From the NCBI GenBank assembly GCA_002118135.1, contig BDIU01000396.1, positions 1-43,487 on the forward strand: a stretch of DNA of 43,487 bases, given 5' to 3'. Shown in pieces: positions 17,994-28,000 of the stretch. Under the pieces are notes generated by a model that was not told where the DNA came from, did not search any database, and worked only from the letters and a program-made list of their open reading frames with translations. Position numbers and translations under genes: made by a program. This stretch comes from Trebouxia sp. TZW2008 (lineage: Eukaryota; Chlorophyta; Trebouxiophyceae; Trebouxiales; Trebouxiaceae). Positions within the stretch are counted from its first letter, which is position 1. Every line of letters starts with the position of its first letter.

Positions 17994-20907
17994 TCAATCA
18001 CACCTTGGAGGGTTTCTGCAGGAGAAAGATCGAGAAACTGGCGCTACTGGTTCATCTGCTGTCTGTAGGGTTCTGACTTCGCCAGGTGCAAAAGCAAAAT
18101 CATGATGCCTTCTGAGATCAATTCCAAGGACGCCAGCTTGCAATATGGATAAGTTGTCCGAGTCAGGGGATACAATGATAACATTGTTGCCGGTCCACTG
18201 TGTCTCGCAAATGGACATTACCTGCACCAAGTCATGAAGAGCGTCCTCAGTATGCTGTTGCTTATGACAAAGAGGCAATGGCGTGGGCAGTGACAATGCA
18301 GTTTTGCTGCCCACCTGTCAACAAACTGAATGCTGCAACACCATCTGTCCTTACAGCGCAGATGACAAAGCCTGCTTGATAGCGACAAAACACATTGTGC
18401 GCTGCCGCCACTATCAAAGCATCCTATCATTCTGACACATAGCATGCTGGCATTCTTGTTCTGATTGCCGGCACCAGCTGATGCTCAAAGAGGCAGACAA
18501 ATGGGGTCATGCAGAAAGAGTGTCACAGTTTGGTAAGTGTGTACATCATGCAAGCCAGCTCAGACTGCAAGGCTGGCTGGCAGCTGGAGCCACATATACA
18601 TTCAAGCCTTTGCGAAGGTACACAAGGCTGGGCTACTTGCAAGCACATGCAACAGACTAGGCTCTGTCTTAGTGAACATGCATGTAACAAGCAGACACGT
18701 GCTCACGTGAGTGGTTGCATAATTGTCAATGGTCCAGCAGACAAGCACAGACACTTGTGTGTGTCTGCACATTTTTGGGAAAATTGCTCTAGCTCTTCTA
18801 GTGCATTACAACAGAGCCTAGGCTGTTACCATCACATGTTGATTTTTGGTGATATGTATACGAATATTTCTTGAAATCTCGATGTTGATGTAATAGGCTA
18901 GGCCCTGCCCTGATGAGCGTGCGCAGATAAGTCAGGTTTGGGCTCAAGGGAGTCACATTGCCGCCAATGGTTCAACATATGAGCTCATTCACTTGTGTGT
19001 ATCTACACACGGCCATTCTCTCATTGACGCTCTAGCTCTCTTAGTGCACGACAACACGCTCAGCCATTGATCAGCAGACGCATGGCATGAGCGTAGTGTC
19101 ATGCACTGAAAGAGCTCTTTCAGTGCTAAAGCGTGGTCCCAAGAACGGCCATATGTAGACCCACAAGAACTTTTGAGCTTATGGGACGCAGCGTTTGCAC
19201 CTGCGCACATCAGTCAGGTGATATAGTGCACATGTTCGAGCATGCACTCAGGATGATTGCCTCACTGCAGAAATGCTTCATGATCACAGATGGACAGCTG
19301 TAGATGAACCAGATTCAAAGCACTCTGTGATCAAAGCTGCTTTCATTGAAACTCATTCCCAGCCTATCCTGGTTGCAATGAGGTTATGCAAACTAGGCGG
19401 GGAAGATTGTAACAGATCAGGCTCTGTCCTAGTGAGCATGCATGCATAAGTCAGATATGCGCTCAAGTGCAGCCGCCAGTGGTCAGATAAGCTCAGACGC
19501 TTGTGTGTGTCTACACATGGCCATTCTTGGGATAACGGTCTAGCTCTTTGAGTGCATAACCACACAGCACGTTACCGCACAAGAAGCAGTGGCAAGGCAC
19601 AGAGTGCAGTAAGGTACCTGTCTCACTCTCACTAAAACATCTTGAGCGCTCTCATTTGGCGTACCATCAGTGCCTCTGCGTGGTCGCCAATTAGGTGACA
19701 ATGAGTCACCCTCCTGCAGCTGCTGTGCAGCTGTGGCCACTGACAGGCCTTCCAGGCTGCCAACTCCCCTAAACATGTGACTGCCAGTCAGCAAAGGAGA
19801 ATGTGCCTCTTCTCATTTCCAGCTTCACTTGCCCAGCATGACGTGCCAATGCACAGTGTGTACAGCATGCCATGAACCATACATGGAGGAATGCCATCAG
19901 CAATTCAGCTGAGCACCCCGCATGAATTTCTGACGCAGCACATTGTTTGTCCATGAGATTAGCAATATGGCAAACCAAATGCATAGGGACAGCGTTTCTC
20001 TGAGTGAGTGTGCAATGCAGTGTGGGTACGCTAAGGTTGAATGCTTGCCTTGGATCCAAAAAGCTGTATTCTGGTACAATGCGACTGTAGCCTGTGCCCA
20101 GCAAAGACGCTAGAATCTCTGCTGTTTGATAGCTGCGCTGTGTGATGGATGGCCAAATCCAGCACCCGCCATCTGGACATGCGTCCAACTCTCGCAGTGC
20201 TGGCACTATCTGAAAGCAACAACACATATTCATGGACAAGCAAAATGAAGCAGCAAGTGGTTGTTGGAGTCTCGTGGCGTAGGCTGCTGTCAACTTCAAA
20301 AATACGTGGTGCTTGCAACATATGTCAAAGGTTGTGAAGCCACTGACAGCGGGCATTGCTAAGACCAAGAGTCAAAGTACTACCTGGCGGGCAACTTGCC
20401 TTTTGCCTGTTGTGCTGAGGCCATTTTGCATTGAAGTCTTGAAAACTGTGTTGGTGAGGACATAGTTGTCAGCTTCACACTGTCCCTCTCCTGCACGCAC
20501 CTGCAGCAGCATTGCTACAATTGTGCAGGTTGCAAAACAGCAGTGCACTGCTGCTGTACTAAGTTGTTCACTGTGATCTGGACACAGAAACATACTAGGT
20601 AATAGGTGTTGCGGAAGTCTGCTGCGGGGAATTGGACGAGAGCTGCATCTGAAGGTTGTGGTACTGTCAGCTGTGCAGTTAAGCCCGCTGACAAGGCCGC
20701 TGCGGCCAAGGCAATATGCTGCAAAGTCTGCCGCCTGCTGACTGTGCTTTCAGGTGGAGAGTTTTGTCTATGGTCTAAAGATGCTGTCGCAAAAGGACGA
20801 AATTTCGAGGGAAGCTTGCGAGCGTAGCTTCGGGCTGGCAAAATGCCTTGACCGCAACCAAACTTGACCTGGGTGCGACTTCCAAACAAGTCAACGCAGG
20901 AACTCAT
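17994..20907 (-). CDS. Plastid/thylakoid-lumen histidine-phosphatase-fold protein, catalytically degenerate
   Basis: Exons: 20907-20596, 20500-20384, 20209-20049, 19768-19618, 18221-17994, totalling 969 nt or 322 aa. An in-frame ATG at 20958 is an alternative start. Residues 1-90 look like a bipartite presequence: a basic transit peptide, then SRRQTLQHIALAAAALSAGL with twin Arg and a hydrophobic core ending near SDA/AL, suggesting Tat-dependent lumen import. The rest resembles a plant and algal phosphoglycerate-mutase-like family (PSITQRSYQTAEIL, VPEYSFLDPRGVGSLEG, DGTPNESAQDVLVRV, VIIVSPDSDNLSILQAG). The canonical RHG motif is RAG (YYLVRAGEG), and the second His motif is replaced by SPDSD, so phosphoryl transfer is unlikely. 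Exon 3 ends in a GC donor (AAG|GCAAGC). Its start faces away from the next plus-strand genes across a CpG-bearing region. Confidence 0.9.
18656..19570. repeat. Three diverged ~165-bp repeats in the last intron of the pseudophosphatase gene
   Basis: Copies lie at about 18,656-18,815, 18,897-19,065 and 19,417-19,570. Each carries a CTCTGTC(C/T)TAGTGA(A/G)CATGCATG-like start, an ACTTGTGTGTGTCT(A/G)CACA segment and a TCTAGCTCTT..AGTGCA end. Unlike the arrays in 5-oxoprolinase, they do not match the flanking exons. Confidence 0.65.
19103..19126. repeat. Perfect 24-bp palindrome
   Basis: GCACTGAAAGAG is followed immediately by its exact reverse complement, with no spacer. It lies in the last intron of the pseudophosphatase gene, just after the second repeat copy. 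Confidence 0.7.
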
Positions 20908-21193
20908 ATCTGCAAGGTGGTGTGCATTCCTGAACTGAGCTAAGCCTTGGATGCGCACACAGCCTTGCGATAACAGCTATTTGACGAGCAAGCGCGCAAA
21001 AGAATGCGAATGAGAACAGAGATCACTCTGCAATCCATAATATAAATTAGTAAGTACGGGTGACTAATTTGTTGGGGGCACACAGCGCAGCAGCGAGTTT
21101 GAACGCAGAGTTCAGACTGACCGAATACTTGCGCGTAATCGCCTTTGTGTACTAAGTTCCTATAGCAACAGGATGCTTTAGCCATGTTGCACA
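20908..21193. promoter_or_regulatory. Putative divergent promoter region
   Basis: This spacer separates the start of the minus-strand pseudophosphatase gene from plus-strand open frames beginning at 21,194. It is bounded by CpG-containing sequence, unlike the CpG-poor introns, as expected of a 5-prime region here. I find no clear TATA box. Confidence 0.35.
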
Positions 21194-21781
21194 TTGGTGC
21201 GAACCTGCATGCATAGGCGCCTGCTCAGCGCAGCAGTTCAGGCTCTACACTCCGGAAAATTGTATAGCTCGAAGTTGGCTTCAAAATGGCCAGAATCTGA
21301 AGCTGGTGTCAGGGCATTGAGGCACTTCCTGTGTGACAGATACTTGACAGAGCTGCATCTGCATTCTCGAGCCTTTGCCGTCGGTATCGTCCTAGACCTA
21401 ACGCCAAAGCTTAAACGCCTGTGTTTTAGTGCGACTGACTGTGGGCTACTATGTGCAGCTTCTGCGACCCGATCTGATATCATCCACGGGCAGACATCAG
21501 TAAAGCAGGCAATCCAACTCTGCTGTAGTTCTTTTGGGCGCTCTGTTGGCCCTGCTGAAGCAAGCTTGGTGCGACATGTCGACCTGCCATTCCATGCGGC
21601 ACAAGTCCTTGTCTTGACTTCAATGCACACAGGCCATGCCTGCACTGTGCTGAATGCATCAGCATTGCAATCATGCATGCGATCATTGAGGTCGCATCAA
21701 AAACTCATGCCTGTGGGGTCACTTACCCCTTCAGCCATAGCTCAAGAGGTTGCTGGTGTTGCAGGCCAAGCGCTTGTCTGA
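21194..21781 (+). CDS. Unassigned 195-codon open frame, possibly the 5-prime part of the recombinase gene
   Basis: It begins MVRTCMHRRLLSAAVQALHS and runs without introns through a CpG-bearing stretch. I recognise no family. A 146-codon open frame overlaps it on the minus strand, so the strand is uncertain. Position and orientation would suit a leader exon of the recombinase gene starting at 22,043, but I could not find a phase-matched donor joining them. The call rests on frame length and base composition only. Confidence 0.22.
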   Translation: MVRTCMHRRLLSAAVQALHSGKLYSSKLASKWPESEAGVRALRHFLCDRYLTELHLHSRAFAVGIVLDLTPKLKRLCFSATDCGLLCAASATRSDIIHGQTSVKQAIQLCCSSFGRSVGPAEASLVRHVDLPFHAAQVLVLTSMHTGHACTVLNASALQSCMRSLRSHQKLMPVGSLTPSAIAQEVAGVAGQALV

Positions 21782-22042
21782 CAACTGGTACGTGACAGCT
21801 GGTGATGTGGCAGCCCTGACAGAGGTACAGACAGAATGTACTGGTGCATGCTGCAGCAACAACCGCGATGCACTCATCTGCACTAGAGCGTGAAATGCTG
21901 TCAAGTGCCAGTTGCAATCATGTGTGATGTGTTGCTTGCAGTGTGCTGGCAAGCTTGGTGTTCTGCACCATGCGCCGTTCACCCTCCTGCCTATGCCAAA
22001 TGCTTGTTTCTCCAAGACAGCATCTGACTGTTACCGCTGCAG

Positions 22043-25000
22043 GCAGAAGCAGCAGCGCTCAAGGTGCCAGTCAGATTCCTGCACCAGCTCAAGTCACTAC
22101 TAGATGCGTCAGGAGCACCCATTTCAGGCGCAGAGGTTGCTTCAGACACAGATGGGACTGCAGAGCAATCCATGCTTGCATCTGCACCAGCAAGCTCAAC
22201 AAATAAAGAGCTTGCGCAAGGACAAGAAATTGATGAGGGGACGGGGCTGCAAGCTGCATTGCTGGCAGCTCCTCAAGCATTGGCAGCCAATGCAGGTGAG
22301 ACATGCACAGCAGAAGAGCCACTGCTGATATACCTTGACTATTGCGTACAATGTGGGTGCAACAGCAACTACTATTTACTGTGCATGCTCAGATAATGGC
22401 GCGCCTTTGACTTTTAAGCTTCCAGCATCTAGCAGGCAGGCACAACAAGCTGTCAACATGCCCTTTGCGTCAGCAGCAGCCTTAAACAGCCCATGCAGTC
22501 TTGATTGGGTCATATTGCAATTGCTTGCATCACATTGTCTGCAGAGTGTGATAGCCTTGAAGCAGCATCCAGCTATGCACTTGGACATGCTTTGCTATCA
22601 AGGTCTTGCAAGCACCACAAGCCAGTTCATCAATAATTGCATCACAACACCTTTTTTGTGTTGGCAGAGCTGCCAGATGACATCATGCAGCGGCACTGTC
22701 CAAAGCTGAGCCGCTTCACCCACGGGGATGCAGCTAAGATCAAAGTCACCAAGAGGAAACGGCTGCAAGCATATGCGCTGAAGGTCAGTCCTGTTCAATC
22801 CCCATGTTCTCAGCAAGTTACCCTTGCCAGCACAAGCCATTGTCTGTCATTGAGCTGCCATGTGCCAGCCATAGCTACAGATAACCCTGCAGAGCACGTT
22901 CAGTGCCAAAATCAGACCAGAATAACAAAACTATGTCTACAAAGACAGTTTCCGAAATGCCACATGACCTGTGAGGTTTGAATGCAGTATGTTGATCATG
23001 CAGAAGGACGAATTGTCACCAAAGCTTCAGGAGCAGTTTGCAGCATTTCAGCAGTTCAGCACCTCTCGCTTTTTTGGGCAGCAGGCAGACCCCATTGCGG
23101 CGTGTACAGCTGAGAAGTATGCAGATCATGCCAGGTAGTCACCAAAAGATTACCCCGTTCCACCTGGCCTTGCGCCAGCTCATCTCAGCTTCAGCTTCAC
23201 ACTGTTGCTACAGTGGCTTTGAGCAACTTATGCCAAGTTGCTCAAAGCCACTACCTTGTTGCCTGAAGATGCAAGCACATTGCCGCAATGCATTTGCATG
23301 GCAGGCTGTCAGCAAGACTTGTATCAAGTCAAGTACAAGTTGCCAAGCACAATCAAAACAGAATATGCATATTGCCCATCATAGAAAGTGCAAGAAACAG
23401 CATGCCTGGCATGTGCAGTGATGCAATCAGGGGTTTGCATGCTTCAGAGGCATCTTGGGCTGGCTTCACCATGTCAAAGATGTACCGCTGCAGCAGTTGA
23501 GCTTCAAGTCAGTCATTCCATCCAAGAAGAGGGAGGGGGTCATACTCGCCTTTGAGTACATGCAGTGGCTGTCAGAAGAACGCAACATCAGCACATCAAC
23601 AGAGGGCATTGTCTTACGGTCGCTTATGCAGGTGAGCTGACAGCTATCTAGATGAGGGCAATCAGTCCAAAAAAAAGGCCTTCTGTCTTGTATAATTGGC
23701 AGAAGCATGCTAGTCGGAACACTGAATGGCTGCTGATGTTGAACGCACTTCAATTGTGCCTTGGCAGTTGATCTCACAAAACACTGCAGATGCTGCACCA
23801 AAAAAAATTTTAACCTGCTTTCGCTTTGCATTTTGTGTCTGTATTGTCATGCTCTCTTTCCGATGCTATCTGTCATTTGAGCCCTGCCTGCTACCCTTCA
23901 GATGCATGCATGCTGAGATTTGCAATGACATGCGATGTCCTTGCAAACTCCAGGCACCCTGCTGAGAATACAAGATTTAGTAGACATAATGATGCCTACA
24001 CTCAATCTCCTGTATTGCACTTTGCACCACAGGCTTGTGTGATTTGCATCAGTCGGTTTGCTGATCACTTTTCTCAGCAGAGCTTGGGCTCTTTCTGTCT
24101 TTTTTGGGATTTACAGCCTATATCATGCAGATGGCCAAATTCTTGTATCACAAGGGCTCGACCAGTCAGCCAGCAGAGGGTGACAAGCCATATGGAGACC
24201 TGCTTGTGGTCAAAGAGCTGCGCAAGCTGCAAAACTCCAATCGCAAGGCAGCCAAGTAAGATTCTTATCCTGCAAAGTGGCGTTTAGCATGCAGTTGCTG
24301 CCCCGCTGAGACTTCGCTGCCCAGAGCATCAAGGAGCTCTGACTAACATATATAGATACTGAGGTGGTCACATGCTTTAGCCAGTCGATCTGCAGCAGGC
24401 TGGCATCATTGTCGTCATCCTGTCTGGATTGCTTCAACAGCAATCGGTTTGCAACATTGCATAAATGCAGCAAGGCTTGCTATTTTTATGCAACCTTGAG
24501 ATCCACATCATTTGTTTTGGCAGCAGAAGTGATCACATGGTCGTATTTATAATGTTTTTCCTTGTTTTGTCATGCAAAATTTCAAATTGGCTAGCCATGA
24601 CTCGACCATGAGGCAGCCACATTCACTGTAAAGGCCACACTAAGTCAAGTCACTACTCCTTTAACAGACAGTCAAGTCGAGTATATACCTTGTCAGTCGT
24701 GACACTGAACTTAATATATGCTGACACAGCAGAACAACTTGTACTGCTAGTTTCCATTATTGCGGCTACCATATCTGCAGACACAGTGTGAAAGGTCTAC
24801 AGAGGTGTGACTTTCCATCAAGTGCCTTTTCGCCCTCAAATAGCACATGATGGTGTGACTCTGTCGTGATGTTCAGTATGGCAGAACCAAATAAGTGCTG
24901 GGTTGATGAGTTTGAATTTGGCCACAGGACATGTGAAGGGCTCAGCAGCCTGTCAAGATACTGCTCAATGCTGAAGTGAGGGGCGAACACAAGATGGCAC

Positions 25001-28000
25001 TCTGAAGCATGTCTGCCTGCTATTCAGGGTGGCAGTGCGTGCAAGTGATGAGAGCTTGAAGTGGCTGGACTGGCCAGAATACCTGGCAACAGTGCAGGAG
25101 CTGCGTAGGGAGTGTGCAGGGCTGAACTACCGAGGCATCAAGCGAGCCCGGCCTGCTGTTGCCTGGTCCTTGCAGCGTTATCTGATATTTGCCATTCTCA
25201 GCAGCATCCCTGACAGGTGAGGCATGGCAGGCTGGTGCTACCATTGTCATCAACACAAATCTCCTTGCAATTGAGACCCTCAGCAGCAGAGCTGGCAGAT
25301 GAAAACATTGCCATTGTCGTGTTTGACCCTGAAGGGAACCAGATCCAGCATGACATTTCTCAGCAGCACTCCTGACAGGTGATGCATTGCTGCCTCCTGT
25401 AGCTTGGTCCCTACAGCGCTATCTAACCTTTGCCATCCTGAGCAGCATTCCTGACAGGTCAGGCATTGCTATTCTACTGCCTACTGCTGTACTGATGTTC
25501 ACTATACAACAGGGGGACAGTATCCTGTGTGACCATACACAGCAGCAACTTTAGCTCTGCCTTCCTCAGCAGCAGTTCTGACAGGTGATGCATTGCTGCC
25601 TGCCTCAGCTTGGTCCTTACAGCGCTACCTGATCTTTGCCATCCTGAGAGACATCCCTGACAGGTCAGGCACTGCTGTTCTGTGGTCTACTACTGTATTG
25701 ATGTCCACTATACAGCAGGGGACAGTATACTGTGTGTCTTGCACAGCAGCAACTTTAGCTCTGCCTTCCTCAGCAGCAGCTCTGACAGGTGATGCATTGC
25801 TGCCTGCCTCAGCTTGGTCCCTACAGCGCTGTCTGATGTTTGCCGTTCTGAGCAGTATCCCTGACAGATCATGCATTGCTGCTGTAATGTCCAATACTTT
25901 GTTGACGTCCACAATACAGCAGGGACATGCTATACTGGATGACAATACACAGCATCTACTGTAGCTTTACCTTCCTTATCAGCAGCTCTGACAGGTGATG
26001 CATTGCTATCTGCTGTAGCTCCGTCTCCACAGCGCTATCTGATCTTTGCCATTCTCAGCAGCATCCCTGACAGGTGATACATGGCTGTAGCATTGTGCCT
26101 TGCTGTACTACTGTCTGTTGTTGTCTTGCTTGTCTACACAGATTCTAGCCTTGCCACCCTCGGCAGCATAGCTTACAAGCGAAGCGCTGCTGTGGTACTG
26201 TTTATTGCTGTGGGGTTTCCACCGCTGCTTTGCTTGTCTACACAGAGCACTAGTCTAGCCTTGTCACCCTCGGCAGCATAGCTGACAGGTGATGCATTGC
26301 TGCCTGCTGTTGCCTGGTCCTCGCAGCGCTACCTCATCTTTGCCACTGTCAGCAGCACCTTGACAAGTGAGGCATTGCTGTAGTGTTGGGAATTGCTGTG
26401 GTACTGTTCACTGCTGTGTTGCCTGTCTACACAGAGCTTGAGTCTAGGCTTGCCACCGTCAGCAGCATACCTGACAGGTGAGGCGTTGCTATGGTGTTGT
26501 CCATTGCTGTGCTACTGTCCATTGCTGTGCTACTGTCCATTGCTGTCTTGCTTGTCTGCACAGAGCACTATTCTAGCCTTGCCACCCTCGGCAGCATAGC
26601 TGACAGGTGTTGCATTGCTGCCTTCTGTTGCCTGGTCTTTACAGTGCGATCCCATCTTCTGCCAGCCTTAGTAAAGTCTGCGACAGGTGAGGCATTGCTG
26701 TGTTTTGGCCTGGCTATTCAGAGCAGGAATCTTTAGCCTTGCCTTCCTCAGTATCATCCCTATCAGGTGCTGCATTGCTGTGTTGTTGATTGATTTGGCA
26801 CAATGCCAGCCTGAGCGACGCCATTGTTCAGTAGCATACCTGACAGATGATGAATGACTGCCTGCTATTGCCTGGTTCCTGCATCGCTGTCTCATTTTTG
26901 CCATCCTTAGCAGCACTATTGACAGGCAAGGCACTGCTGCAGTACTACGTATTGCTGTGCTACTGTACATTGCTGTTTTGCCCGTGCATGAAGAGCACCA
27001 AAAGATAGCCTTGCCATACTCAACAGCGTTCCTGACAGGAGATGCACGGCTGTGCTGTGCTGTCATCTGATCATGCTGTTTGGAAGCTGTTGATGAGTAT
27101 TCTACAAGCCCATGCGCAAAATTGGTCAATATTGCCGTGCAGGCAGCGTACATTACGTGAGCTGCAAGTTGGCCAAACTCTGTTCAATGAACAGGGCAGA
27201 TGGGTCATCCAGCATGGTCCTTCCCACTACAAGACTGGCAAGGCCTACGGTGAACGGCCCCCCATGGTTCTAGCCCCTCCCATCTATCCAGAGCTGGAGG
27301 CCTTTCTGAACCAGTGGCAAAGTGAATTTGACCCTCATCATGAATCTGTCATCAGTCAAGCCAACTGGACAACGCTGTTGTGCAGGCAGCGTACATTACG
27401 TGAAATGCAAGTCGGCCATAAACTGTTCAACGATTAGGGCAGATGGGTCATTTGGCATGGGCCAACTCACTACAAAACCGGCAAGGCCTACGGTGAACGG
27501 CCTCCCATGGTTCTAGCCCCTCACATCTATCCAGAGCTGGAGGCCTTTCTGAACAAGTGGCAAAGTAAACTTGATCCTCAGCATGACTTTGTCATCAGTC
27601 AAGCCAACTGGACAACGATGGTGTGCAGGCAGCGAACGCTACGTGAGCTGCAAGTGGGCCAAACCCTGTTCAATGAACAGGGCAGATGGGTCATCCGCCA
27701 TGGCCCTTCCCACTACAAGACTGGCAAGGCCTACGGTGAACGGCCCCCCATGGTTCTAGCCCCTCACATCTATCCAGAGCTTGAGGCCTTTTTGGACGAG
27801 TGGCGAAGTGAACTTAAACCTCAGCATGACTTTGTGTTCAGCCAGGCTAATGGGGACCCTCTGACAACGCTTGGGCTGTACAAGCTCTTCTACACCAGCT
27901 GTTTCAGGTGTGTCAGTCAGCCTGCCGGTTAAAACATTCTTTCGAGTAACAAAGAAATGTTGCAATGAGGGATTCCAGAACCTGCAGGCAAAGCCTGCGC

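Noticed and set aside
21238..21678. 146-codon minus-strand open frame opposite the 21,194 frame
   Set aside because: No family, no splice partners, and no way to choose it over the plus-strand frame; not listed as a gene.
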